A stretch of DNA of 64,000 bases from Eudromia elegans (Eukaryota; Chordata; Aves; Tinamiformes; Tinamidae): assembly GCA_003342815.1 (NCBI GenBank), contig PTEX01000140.1, positions 1,096,315 to 1,160,314 on the forward strand. The letters are read 5' to 3'. The translations under genes and the position numbers were made by a program. This document shows, piece after piece, positions 11,511 to 24,300 of this stretch. A model generated the notes under the pieces. That model searched no databases and was not told where the DNA came from. It saw only the letters and a program-made list of their open reading frames with translations. How positions within the stretch are numbered: position 1 is the stretch's first letter; the number at the start of each line of letters is the position of its first letter.

Positions 11511-14500
11511 CTGTGCACATCATCAGCAATACCTCTGCTGCCTTTGGGATGGATTTTTCTTCTTGTCCCCTTGGCTCTTATTTCTCTTACTAATGCAAAA
11601 TTGTGCAGTGACTTGGGGATGACTTGCCTCCTACAGCAATTCAGTAATTCTAATGGAAGAATTAAAAAAATCCCTCTCCTGCTTGGTTATGTTGGCCTGT
11701 TGAACAGAATAAGTAACCATTAGGGAAGAAGTCCTTCAGCCTGCCCAAATGCTTCCTGAGGAACTAGTTTTGCAAGAGGCCATCAGCGCTTGTTGCTGTT
11801 GTGCCAACTCCTACCCATCAGCCTTTTCCTGTGCAGAAACCCCCTCAGCCTCCATCTGCAGACATGACCCACTGGCAGTCCTGCAAAAGGTGGGCAGGGT
11901 GGGGGGACAAGGATGTCAGGGATAGGTTTGATCCATCCTGAGCAGGCCCTTCATAATTTCACTCAGTTCTTCCGTCAAGTGTTCTGTGAATAAGTTTTAT
12001 TTATGTATGTCTGCATTCATCCTTTCTTTCACAATGTTCCTACAGAAGACTTTTCTTCTGCCTTCAGAAGCAACAGCCACAAAAGATATTGGCACAGCTG
12101 ACCCCTCAGGTCTCAGAGGTGAGAAGAATATAAGCAGTCATATGCTGTTTTTCAGGCATTTAATTGATGAGTTGTGCCACATTATAGGACAAAGAACAGC
12201 ACAATGTTGCCTGCAAGTACATGATTTGCCCACACCTTGAATCTTGCTTGCTGCTCTGATCCCCTCACTTCAGAACAGGCAGGCAATATTAGAAATGGAC
12301 ATGGATCGGAAAAGGCAGCAAGGAGGACTGTGAGAGGAAGCTGCCTCTGTACAGCAACGATTAAGGCGGCTCTGTTGGACTCAAGCCAACAGAGAGGATG
12401 ACTTTTTGCCCTCCTTTCAAATCCAGAAATAAGGCTTCTCAAACAAGGCTAGAAGAGAACAAAAGCTTGGACAGATGTGTTTTCCTCGCTGTGTCTTCCT
12501 TGCACGGTGCCACTCACACTGCCTCCCCGGGTGGAAATGCAGACTGCTCAAACCAAGGACATAAGGCAGCAGGACTGTTTGCATGCACATCTTCCTGACA
12601 AGGCCACAGTTTGCATTTTCTTTTGTTTCACTGTCTAAAATTATGGGCTAATTAGCATTCAGTAGCTTAACACAGACAGCGAGGGGCCCCTTGGTGAAAC
12701 AAGCTGGTACTGAGCTTTTATAGCAGAGTCTCTTTGACTAGTTTATGCTCTCTGATTTCTCCCTATATAGAACAAGACACTGAAGAGAGAAACACTTTGA
12801 AGATCCCAGGTGGAAGAGAGGTAGAGGTGACTTTCAGTCAGGGGCTGGATACCTGTAAAGAAGGTTTTTAAAAACTGGCAAGAGCACAGACCAACATCTC
12901 AAGGGGGATCTCATCAGTGACATACCTGGGCCAGTCCTGTCTTGACTTAGCAACCTGACCTGCTGTCAAAAAGAAATGCAAATATCGCCTCACGGGAGAG
13001 AGGTTTGGGAGGCTGTACCATTAAGCAGAGAGCATTTGCTTTAAAGCAAATATGCAGGTAACAGCAGCTGACACCAGCATAAACACAGCATAAACTGCCT
13101 AAAGGAGTGAGATGCACAGCGCACCAGGAAACACTGCTGACAAAGGCTCACCAGTCTCTTCCAGCATCTCCAGACTTTTAGGAGCCACCATATGAACAAA
13201 GTCGGCAATACACTTCAGGGTGCTTCGTCTGGCAAGCTTCAAGTCCCTGTCAAAAGGGAGTCTGGCAACAGAGATTCTCAACAAGAAATGAAAAGGTTGT
13301 GAATAATATATCTGCCTTAGACTTGTTTGTGGGAACGAGCAGACTTACCCGAGACTTAAAATCCTCAGTCAAAAAAATGCATGTTTAGTAAATAGCGGCT
13401 GGAGACCCATGAGTTGACGTGATTAATAAGAAAGTCATATAGGAGGAAGTTCCCAGCAGTTTTAACATACAATATTGCTATTTTCTGCTTACGTACATAT
13501 TACTTGTACTGAAACAACACTGTCTTTCTGAACAAAGATAATTCTTTCAAAGATAATTTTTTTTTCTTCTTTTTCCCAACATAGCTGCTAGTACTGGTCT
13601 AACTGATAAAGGCAGAGGGATGAGAAGAACTCACAGACTTGCCATCAGAGGACTTGAACAGAAGCAGCAGGTGACAGATGACGGTCAAGATTGCCATCTA
13701 ATGGCCAGAAATTAGAAAATAGCAAACAGGAACTGGTGACAGGGCTATGAGGCAGTGACGAGGGAAGGGGTAGGTAAAAGATTAGTTTAAAAAGTGCAAG
13801 TTTGGCTCTGAGGTTTACTGACACTACTTCTAACTGGAAATTAAACCTGTGGGGTTGCCATACGGGAAATAGTAAAGATTGGTCAGCTTCTGCACTGTAC
13901 TTCCTATTGAACCCTACAAACCATGGGAACAGTCAGCCCACCTCCATTACATAGTTAGATACTCTTTATTATGGTGTTACAAAACATGTATAAATTTCCT
14001 TGAAGACTTTTGCCTACTCTTTAGATATTAAGTAAAGGAAGACAAAAGAAATAAGACTTATTCCTAAGGGTGCTGCAGGTCATGCTACAGTCGTGCACGT
14101 GCATGGTTTAAAAGCATTAATTGTTCTCCATATAGAAGGTTTCTCTTTCCTGAGACCTTTCCAAGCTATTTCTTCACCTTCCACCTCTAGAGTGCAGTGT
14201 TTCCCTAAAAATCTAATGGTGATAATGACCATCAACAACATGGGTCACTTTCCCATTCTATGCAAAAACTATCATTTTTTAAAGACAGCATTTTAAAAAA
14301 ACTATTAGATTGCCTGAAATAAGATACCCTTTATAACAATCTTGCTAATCTGGGAAATAATTGTCTAAGGCCCATTTGTCCATTACTGTAACAATCTAAC
14401 TAGAGCAACACTTTTTGACAGCATATCTATGTCTCTCAAAGCATATAAGTACTATATTTAGCATGTAAATAGTCAGTGAAGCTAATCATATGCTTTAAAT

Positions 14501-14676
14501 AGAGCAAATTATTAAGTTCATTTGTAAACCATGGTAATACTTAATGTCTAAATTACTACCAGGAATATTTCCTTTAAAATAAATCTATTATTTGTTAAAA
14601 AGAAAAAAAGCTAGTAATTTTGAAACAGACTAACACTTCCTTAGAGGACTGTTGTTTTGTTTTGCTTTAGCTTTGC

Positions 14677-14703
14677 TTTTTTTTTTTTTTTTTTTTTTTT
14701 TTT
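14677..14703. repeat. Homopolymer T run (27 T)
   Basis: An uninterrupted T run. It could be the reverse-strand poly(A) of a retrocopy, but no open or gene-like sequence adjoining it was recognised. Confidence 0.9.
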
Positions 14704-14763
14704 ATATCTGGAACGCTAGCAGGTTTTTTGCCATAGATTTCTCAGAAGTGTTGCTGAAGTTTT

Positions 14764-14784
14764 GTTTTATTTTATTTTATTTTA
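14764..14784. repeat. (TTTTA)n microsatellite
   Basis: Four tandem TTTTA units in AT-rich DNA. Confidence 0.85.
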
Positions 14785-15360
14785 AGCTAGAGGAAGGAAC
14801 ACTAAAAGTTTTGTTTTGAAAAGAAATATCACCCACAAATAATGGCGTCTGTTACAAAAACAAAGAGCATGGTTCAAATATGCAACCTAAAACCCCTGTG
14901 AGCAATCCTCTAGGAATAAGTGGTAGCAAAGGGAATGAGTAAATACAAGCAAGCAAATGAAAGAAAAACATAATTGACCTTCACTCTTGCCATGAATTCA
15001 ACACCCATGTACGATGTCATGATGTAATTTGGGAAGAATTCCGCTCTCACCAGATCTGTACTTTTGCCCCTTGCAAATGCATGCATGAGTCTGCCGCTTA
15101 AGGAAGTGAGACACAAAGAATATCACCAGCCACATTCACCAAGGTCAACCACTTTGGATCTGGCAGCCCTCCAGCCTCAACAGAACAGGACTACGTTTGT
15201 CCCTGGAGTATCAAGTGGGGATGCACCTCGCCTAATTGTAACGAGCAGATTGGGCTCCACTTATAGTCAGTGGTGAAACAGAAAGCCCTAACACCCAGGA
15301 TTCAGCTGACCTCTTTCACACACCTATTTTCATCCTATGGACATTGACTGGGAGGTGCAT

Positions 15361-15415
15361 TTAGGGCTACAATTTAGTCCCTTTAGGGCAACATTTAGTC
15401 CCTTTAGGGCTACAA
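15361..15415. repeat. Short tandem repeat, about 22-bp unit
   Basis: The phrase 'tagtccctttagggc' recurs with 21-22 base spacing: AGGG starts at about 15363, 15385 and 15406. There are about two and a half units with few differences, so the duplication is fairly recent. Confidence 0.8.
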
Positions 15416-15556
15416 AGACACCATGGGTGACTTTCTCAGATTTAGATGACTGATTTTTTAGACAAGGAGACTAAAAAGATGTGAATTACAGCCTTATCGC
15501 TGATTGTTTATCTGTTGGAGAAATGGTTTGGCAGCCAAACCATTTTGTTTTTGGGA

Positions 15557-15580
15557 AAACAAAACAAAACAAAACAAAAC
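15557..15580. repeat. (AAAAC)n microsatellite
   Basis: Nearly five tandem AAAAC units. Confidence 0.9.
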
Positions 15581-18500
15581 TCTTTTGCATGCTGTATTTC
15601 TCTTTCAACTTCTGCCTCAAAACTGCCAGAGGAGCCATGAACAGCAACTCACACACTCTCACTCAAAACCTAACTGTGACAAGGTCTTGCAGAGGTAATA
15701 AATATGATGAGTTCAGCAGAATGCTGCTGGCTAATACAGCACGGGTAATATAGGCAGAGAAAGAACGTAAGAAAAATCCAGACATTCTGCTAAAAAGTGG
15801 GAATAGATGTGTCTAGGTGTGATACTTTCAAGTCTTTGTCGCTAGTGTTTTTTAGCATCTTTATACTTTTGAATCCACTCTGATTCAAGAGAGCCAAGTA
15901 AGAACAGCTCTGCTGGTGACTGTATGAGCAGAGGATAGATGTGCCAGAAATCCTCTGCAGGCAGAAGGACAATCTGGCAGGTACGCCACAGATGGGACAG
16001 CTGGGAATGTATTAGAAGGCCTGGACAAGAAAGGGGATAGAAACAACCAGAAGTACCCAATCAAAAGTAAAGATAAACTGTTTTGTGTTTGTTTATTTGT
16101 TTATTTTATTTTGCAATAACACACACATATTTGCACATGAACATACACTCAAACAGTTGTAAAACTGTATGGCCTGGCGAGAGCTTATTTTTTTGAAAAT
16201 TTTGGCTTTTGATATCCTGAAGAAAGTATACTACAACCTCCAGAATAAATTCAGGATGTACTTTTTCCAGGTGGGAACACAAGAAGTAAAGGAACTACTT
16301 TTATTTCCTTTAACTAGGTGGAAATCCATTCAATAATCATAATTATAATAATCAAAATTATCTTGCAATAATTGCACAGAGAAAGGATGAATATAAAAAT
16401 ATGCTTTTCTAAAACAAGTTCAAAAACTCACAATGTTGTACAATGCATTGCATAGTACTCAAATAACGTGACTAGATCAGGTAAGTTGACGCAGTCTATA
16501 TCCTGCCTGGGAATCACTTATTCTAGCCATAATAAGAAATTCACCCTATAAAAGTTCAATACTGATTTCCACCATATTAATCTATTTTTTGTCAGCAGGA
16601 AATTCCTGGATGACACCATGGGGCAAATGTGCTAATTTTAACTGTAACTTCAATCAGGATGTGGAACCTTTCAAGGATCTAATCAGCAGGCAGTCTGCTT
16701 GAGAGAGTAATTTCTTCCTACAGCTGGGAAGAGAAAATACAGGAATATGTTTAAGCCTTTGCCTTTGTGTCCTACGAGTACAGAAGGCTCAACTCTTTTG
16801 AAATGGAACAAATAATTTCCTGTTTCTTTCAAACATTCATTTTCTGAACTGTCAAAATCTCCCCTGAAATGCACAGGAGAAGGTGTATTGTCCTTTGATC
16901 TATTGTAAGCATTAAAATATGGAATAGGAAAAAAACCACGCAAGGAAATATCTTTTGCTTCATCTGTCTCATTTATAATGTTCCTCTCATACTGGCATCT
17001 GTTAGCAACATCCTTATTCAGACTGCGTAGACTTCTGACCATTCTCTTATCCATATGATCAAGTTAATGCTAAGTAAACCGCTTTACGTGCTGAAGCATT
17101 TCAGGCCAGTCTTGCTCAACAGCAGCTGCTCCTGTGGTTATTCATCATCCAGTGGTTATTTCAGCAGAGCAGCAGCCTCTGGCATTCCCCAACAGCGGGA
17201 TCTGGTGCTTCAGCTGAGGAGGGGAGCAGCAAGACCAACTGCAAAGAGTCCTCCGTTACAAAAAGAGGGCTGAAATTTGGGAACATCTTTGGATATTGGC
17301 GGTGTGGAGCCTCCCTCTTAGTCTGGGAGATCCTTGCAGCGTGACGTGGTTTGAATCTCCATCGCGTGGGGAGAATCATATCAATCCACATACAACCCAG
17401 AGGACTATTTGTACGTAAAATCCCTCTATTTACATCAACCCTGGGAAACACCCTCTGTCAGTGTTGAACAGTCTGACGGTTTTCAGTGATGGCTTTGAGG
17501 GATACAAGTCCTCCAGCAGTGACCAGGTGCCAGGAGCAGGGTAAGGAGCAGGTACGTGTGGCTGCTGCTTTCATAGGGACACATGGGCTTGGAGGTGAAG
17601 GGTGTCAGAGGGGGAATGTGTGTAGGATATCCCTGCAACCTAAACTCTAATGTCTTCAAATGAGCACAAAAGACTTTCTTTATTCCTCTCCCTAGTGAAA
17701 ATGAGTCACAGAAAATGAATGCAACATCTCACTCTGCTTAAAGTGCTCCTTTTTTCACACACAGAGGAACATTATCAATATAATTCTTTAGTGGAATATC
17801 ACTATTTGTGAAGTCTCTACCCCTCCTGAACATCCTTTCAGTAAAGGTCTAAGGCATATATAAGTTTTTTCCCTCAAGAGTTTTTCAATTAAGCTCTGAT
17901 TTTGGCTCTGCATTTCCCAGGAAAACACTTCCATTAACATCAGTGTGGCTTTGACCAGGGCCTATGCAGGAAGAGGACGTCTGGAGTGGAGGATCAGTGT
18001 TAGCTCCGTTGATTTATTTGCACAAATTGTACTCCCTTGTACTCCAATAATACTGCACAGACTATGACCCAGGCTCACACTCTAGGTTTTGTACTTCCTC
18101 TTAAGCAGCTGATAACCAAAACTGTCAGATGACAACACGATCCTGCCTCCCTAGCATATTCAGTGATCTACCTGGAAAGTGCAGGAACAGGCAAGGCTCC
18201 TGTAATCTTGGTACAACCTGACCCCAGGACAAATTATCAGACCCACTTAATATCTACTTTAAAAGGAATTATATACCCTGATATCTTTGAGAATCTCGAT
18301 CCAGGTGACTTAGTGGCTATTTAAAGGTGGGACTCATTCACCTGATACTAGCAGTTTAAAAGTTAAGTGTCTGCAGCCTGGTAATCCCTTTATTCTCCCC
18401 ATAGCCAATGGGAGAAGGGTGAGAGGGAGAGGAAACTCCAGGAAGTGATTCATTCCCCTTATCCTAAATATCTCCCCTTGGATGGGATGAATCACCCCGC

Positions 18501-18765
18501 AGATGCCTTTGTGCTGATCCAGACTGCAGCTGCACACTGACTTCAGGTGGGAAGACTCTTGCCCCTGTGACCTCTTCAGAGGCAGCTTGGGCAATCAAGG
18601 AAGAATAGTGGAGCTCAGGGGCACGTAGGTTCCTGCCCTTTATTTCTGCAAATGAGACCAAGGTTTCCAAGCCCAGTCGTTTTTAAAAAGCCTTTACCTC
18701 ACCTCTTCAGCAGGACAGATGCCAGACTTCCTTTGTGAACTCAGTGAGCAGAAAAACAGATTCAT

Positions 18766-20280
18766 GAAAGCACAGAGCTGGAAGGCATCACCAAAACCAA
18801 CGAGTTAACCAGCCCACTGAAACCAAGTACGTCCAGAGGACACCAGACAGAGATATTTGTCTAATCTGTTATTAAAAAAAGGAGAAGAAAAAAAAAAACC
18901 CACCCTAATGTCCTCAATTGATCTTTTTCAACTCTAACAATTCAGAAAATCTTTAGCCTTTGTCTTATTTCCTGATCTACATCCCTTGCTGTTGGGCAAG
19001 TTGATTTTTTTTTTCTGTCTTTCCCCTGACAGGCGAGGAGAGTGGGCTGATCAGAACAATCTTTATGTGCACAGGAAAATAAAAGCAGTGCCATGTTCCT
19101 CCATGGCCTTCTCCCCTTCGGCCTAGACAAATCCAGTTTATTCAGCCTGCCCTCAAATATTATATTTTCTGTGATAATACTTGGTGCTGAAACCCTCCCC
19201 TGTGGGTTATCTTTCTGTGCATACTACACCCATACACAGCAGTGCAGCTGAAGGCGTCCTGGTGTAGAAGGGGTGTAAGATATCATGTCTGTCAAAAGCC
19301 AGTCATAGTGAAACTGTTCTCTGCGCCTTTTTGTCCCAGCGTTCCAGTGTCAACTTCTTATCTCCCTCCACTCTACTACTCTTACCTTGTCACATCCCAG
19401 CTCACATTCATGATTCTTCTTCCTAACAGTACTTCTTTGATCTTCACTGCGGTTATCTCAGACTGTGTCCCCGGTTCTTCATAACCTTTTGCAAACCTGG
19501 TCTTCTACCGACTTTTTCAGAGCCCTCCATCTGATGTGATCGGTGCATGTGGTGGGCACACATGTCATTGTGCCCTCCAAGATGAGTAAAAAAAGAAAAA
19601 AACGACTCTTAGAACACCTCTGACTTCGGCAGGGAACTAACTGCTGATTCTTTCTTGTGGTGAACACATTTTCTATGAGCTTCTCACTTTGGTCTATTTC
19701 CCCAGTTTGCATATGAAAACACCACAGCTCTCAGAGGCCTTAGTATTGCCAGGAAACTTTATATCTATTGTTTTCCCCATATCCAAAAATAAGAAACTGG
19801 CTTGGCTTGAATCCCAGTTGACAGATGTTTATGATCACATTATCTTCTGGGTTTATGAATTTTTTCTATGGTTTGAAGATAGGCTAACAGGTCTATAATT
19901 GTGTATTTTTCACGCTGTTTAAAAATGGGTGCTGTCTTTGACCTTTCCCGCTCTCCAGAAACCTCTCTGGTCTTCTTTACCTTCTTTGAAGAACTCCCTG
20001 TGCATAAGAGGTTACTTTGATTTGCCTCAGAGATATTTTAAGTCAAATTTCATCAGAATGAGTCAACTTGAATATATCTATCTTACCCACACTGTTTAAC
20101 CTGATCCTCTCTTAGCTTGAACTTCAGTCCCGCCTTCATCTGTCTAAACTAATGTGATTTAGTCCTTTGCACACTTCACCTTTTGGGAACACTAAAACTG
20201 AAAGATGCCTCAGCCTTTTCTACTCTACCTGCTATTCACTTTCTTTCCTTATTGGCCTGTGATATTGCTGTTACACATCC
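18766..20280 (-). mobile_element. Ancient antisense CR1 LINE, about 1.5 kb
   Basis: Read on the + strand, the landmarks occur in the order expected of an antisense CR1. There is a 3'-end relic ('gattcatgaaagcacagagctggaag', 18762-18787), then 'tatttgtctaatctgttattaaaaa' (18852-18876), then 'aacaatctttatgtgc' (19056-19071). The RT C-terminal zone 'ggcctagacaaatccag' and 'ttcagcctgccctc' follows at about 19120-19155 (CR1: ggctgaacaaacccag...ctcagcctttcctc). Next comes 'gataggctaacaggtctat' (about 19876-19895) followed by 'tttaaaaatgggtgctgtc', and finally 'gatgcctcagccttttctac' (about 20204-20223). No reading frame survives across it. Divergence is high and indels are frequent, so it is much older than the copy at 10 kb. 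The outer 5' boundary is soft. Confidence 0.75.
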
Positions 20281-20994
20281 TTCATAGAAAATACTAGGGG
20301 AATATGAGGGTGAAAATATGAAATATAAAATGAAAACATATGCATCCAGTTGTACTTTCTTCCTAATTAGTTGATTTTTACTATACTCTATAGTTAAAAC
20401 AGCAGTGATGCTCCATGACAGAAGAAAAAAATATGTATCAGAATAAACTAGCCAGGACAAATAAGCAGAAAGATTAAAAGTATATCTTCAAAATTCAGTT
20501 CATGTAAATCCCAGATAATAACCTAGTCCACCTATTTTCACGGACTGCTTTATTCCATGTCTCTCCAAAGGCATGATGATCCTCTTTTAGATTAAATTCT
20601 CCCAGAGTGGGGGACCAGGCTTTAACACTTCATATTTTCTCAGGAATGGCTGTTCCATAAGTGCCAGTATTTAATGCTCTGTCACGCTCCATGCATAGGT
20701 GGACAGGCCTCTGGTCTTCAGCTAAATGATGCTGGTGACAGACAGTGAGAGCAAAGACTTTCTGAGAAAAACAAAAAAAATCCAGCAATCATCTGGCAAA
20801 TAGGAAATCCTGAGGTTTAAAACCAGGGTCTTTCTTGTCTCCTGTTCCAAGTCTCGCATTCACGTCTGTGCATCATTCCCACCCCACCAGCACGGTGGTA
20901 GTGCAGGGGGAAGGGGCTGCCCTTCACATCTGAAACACTCTCCTGGGAAGCACAAAGAAGGATTTAACCCTTCGGGGCCTAAAGGGACCTTTTT

Positions 20995-21330
20995 AAGCGC
21001 AACCCCCTCCATCCCTGGAGAGGACGGTGTGGAGAAGAGCAGCTGTGCCGGCTCCTCCTCGGCTCCACAGATGGCTGGCAGGGCTGCCTGACGGGCAGGG
21101 AGGCACTCGGCGTCCCCCAAGCACCGGCAGAAGAGCTCAGGGAACGGGACCACCTGCGGGAATCGCTGCCTTCCCTCTGCATGGACAGATGGAAGCGGCG
21201 CTCACAAGCAGACGGCGGCACCTTCCCCCGAGGGCTTCTCTGCTCACCCATGGTGGAGTGCCGGAGAGGCGCGGCAGAGCATTAGGGCACGTGCAACCTG
21301 CTGCTGCCCTCAGGCCCGCGCACACAAATG
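20995..21330. other. GC- and CpG-rich patch
   Basis: A roughly 330-base patch clearly richer in G+C and CpG than its AT-rich surroundings (for example 'ggaagcggcgctcac', 'cagacggcggcacc', 'ggagaggcgcggcag'). The overlapping frames on both strands here come from low stop density and show no known domain. It could be a small CpG island or regulatory element. Confidence 0.4.
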
Positions 21331-24300
21331 CTCAGTGGAGCACTGCCTATGGTGGTCATCCGAACTATGGCACACTGGATGTCATCCATCTGACGCTGCT
21401 GATGTACTTGTAAAATCTCAGAGGAGTGTTAATATTAGGCAATTACAAGAGCGGTGTAATACATCATTTGAAAAGTGGCGGTTTTATATAAACTATTATC
21501 CTAAACTCCCCTTTATACCAAGTCATTTTACAGTGTCTCTTTAGAATTCTTCCCCCATATCAAAAATTGCTGAGACCAAAAATTTTTGTCAGAAAGTATT
21601 AATCCATTCTCCAAGGCAGGCTATCAGTCTCACTTTATACTTAATTCTTTCTCCATTACCAACTCCTCCTTTATCTTTTACTTCCTTTACATGCTAATTG
21701 AAAACACACAGTAGCTTTCTCGCCCAAATACAGTTCTAGCTGGAAGTGCCAACAGCTATCTTAGATTCCTCCTATCTCAGCTACTTTCAGGCCCCCTCAG
21801 CACTCCTGAGATACTATGGTGGAAATGGGGGAATGAGCAAAAGATTTACCTATTTTGGCACCAAACTACAGATCAAAGGCGAATGCTAATGGAATACTGA
21901 TTTAGATATTATTGACAGCGTATCTTTGTGTGTGCAAGGAAAATAATGGATGCTATTAAGGTTTTCAATTCAAGGTGAGTTACTATGGAAGGTGGGTGGA
22001 AATGGGTAACTATCCGGATTAAAGAGTATAAATGGCTCTTTATGCAGGCTGATTTTAATTCTGATCTTTCACTGATTTCAAAAGGGGCTTCGGTTTACCA
22101 AAAAAAAAAAAGTTTCATATAGTCAATGGCTGAAACAAAAAGCAGTCACATATGTGAATCCTTTGTCTGTGGCTATTTCCAGATATAAAAAGAAGAGAGC
22201 TAATCAAGGCGCTGCAGTCCAAAAAAATTCCCAAAACACTTCACAATGGATTGGACAGCTCATTGTGAGAAGTAAATTCACCTATACATTAATACAATTC
22301 ATGTGCAGTTCCACATGGCCTTATCTCAGCAAAACTGTAGCTCCTGTAAATAACCCATTGCCCAGTCTATATTTCATGGTATTCTTTCTTCTCTCCCTAG
22401 TGCCTTTTCGTTAAGTAGTGGTTACATTGAAAGCATGACTTTATGACAAGAGAAAAAAAAATAAAGAAAAGGAAATGCAGATGCAGGCAGAGAGAGAGGA
22501 GTAGCTAGGAGTAGTTTGAACTGCTCATCTACCTCAGTATCTTCAAAGTTGTTGAAATAACCCTCAGGGAGAAGTGAGGCAATATAGGGTTGAGAAAGCC
22601 TGATTAGCACCAGAAGTCTGCAATAAAATAAATAAAAAAAACCTTTCTTTTTCCACCTCAGCCAGGAGTTCTGCTCTATCACACTCCCAAAAGGGAAAGA
22701 AGGAAAAGAATACACTGGACTGTATGAATACTGTAAGAGAAAATAATCCTGCTAATATTAGCATGGCATGAAATCAATGAGTAACTCGTCCTCACCTGGG
22801 ATGAGTGTCTCAGCATTCAATAACCATAGCACGATTTTGACTAGATAAATAAGTGCTGGGTGATGTCATAGGTGTGACTGAACTCCGGTCACTGTGTTTC
22901 ATTCCATTCTCTGCCTAGTAAATATGCCGAAAGGGAAACAGTTTTGTAAGTTCTGAAAAAATCCATATGAAGAGAAACTGATAGGACCTGGAGTGGTTCC
23001 TTTCAAAAGAGGACAATAAAAAGGGATCCTGGCAGAGATTTAGAAAAGGAAATGAATGACATATAGAGGAAAGAAAAACTGGAGGTACCTGTTCACCCTT
23101 CGTACTCACGTAAGACTCTTTTAAGACCAGAGGATCTCCAGTCAGATTTGGAAATCAGAACATTCACGGTTGTTGTAAAATGATTTTCCTTAGTTATTAA
23201 AAATACAAAATAAGCTTTGGATGACGTTGCCATGAGGTACTGAAGAGAAGAGCTTGGTACGACTCATAGAGAAAAGGTTACGAAGATAATGTACAGTTGT
23301 GTTAATCTCTTCTCTTGACGGAATATAAAATTTCATGCTTCTTCCAAAGGACAGTGGAGCACCCACATCAATAATGGATGCAAATGGCTAGTCTTTGTAT
23401 TTGATCCTTGCAACTCTCTCATGTTGATCGCTTACTGTACTTGAACCTGAACATTCATCTCCACATTTTTTTTCTGCTTTTTCTGATCCATGGCAGTATT
23501 TTTGTCTCATTATCTCAGTTTTCAGCCCCCATAAGAGAAGTTTTTTTCCTAGGGGCTTTTTTAAGCATAAGGTATTTACTGATTCTATTTTATTCTATTT
23601 TACTCTACTAACTCTCTTATTTTAGTGTTAGGATCTTAATATTTTCCAGAAGCAATGCTAACTCATCATAGCATATTTTATGTGCATATTTTAATATTCT
23701 AATTATAATCCAGCTAGTGAGCTTTTATATACCTTCAATAAAAAAAAAAAAATCATGAAAAACACTATCTACTCACCAGCCCACTTACCCAACAGTTTAC
23801 TGTGAGGAGACAGCGTATGCTTCTAACAGCTCTGTTTCTTCACAGCTTGTAGGTTGACTTACTATCACTTTGTCATAATAGTTTGCTTTTTAACTGTGGT
23901 GCATTTGCAGCATACCAGCTCAGTGACTGTCAAACTGCAAGCCATGGATCACTTCATTGGATCATTTTCACAGGGCTGTGAAAAATTATATAAAATTTTA
24001 GTGAGCAAACTTAAATTAATGAAACAGGGGTTTTGTTTTCCCCTGGAAAATTTGTAGATATTCCTAGAAGATTAAAACTCACCTACTAATACTGATGCAA
24101 ATAAATATTCTTCTGGAGGAATGCACACTGGAAGTTGCATTGATTTGATCCAATATAGTTCACTTCAAGGAAATAACAGACTGCATTTTCTACCTAAAAA
24201 AAAAAAAAAATAGGGAAAAAAAAAAATTATTTTGGAAGTAGTTTGTCATGGCTCTTTTGATTGACAGAAACCATGTATTTCAAAATTCTGGGGAGGCAAA

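Larger units (their letters stand above)
10469..18765. other. Intergenic DNA, no gene recognised
   Basis: No coding exon can be supported. The interval holds A-rich and T-rich runs, two pentanucleotide microsatellites, one short tandem repeat (15361-15415) and some protein-like but unrecognised short reading frames, notably 16683-17054 on the minus strand. I looked for the missing TLR8 membrane-proximal and TIR sequence downstream of the CR1 pieces and did not find it. Confidence 0.55.

Noticed and set aside
13099-13284. Minus-strand 61-codon frame with protein-like text
   Set aside because: Too short and isolated, no matching family recognised and no convincing splice sites.
14677-14703. 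27-T run as the poly(A) of a processed retrocopy on the minus strand
   Set aside because: The sequence on the side where a retrocopy body should lie shows no gene-like text or poly(A) signal context.
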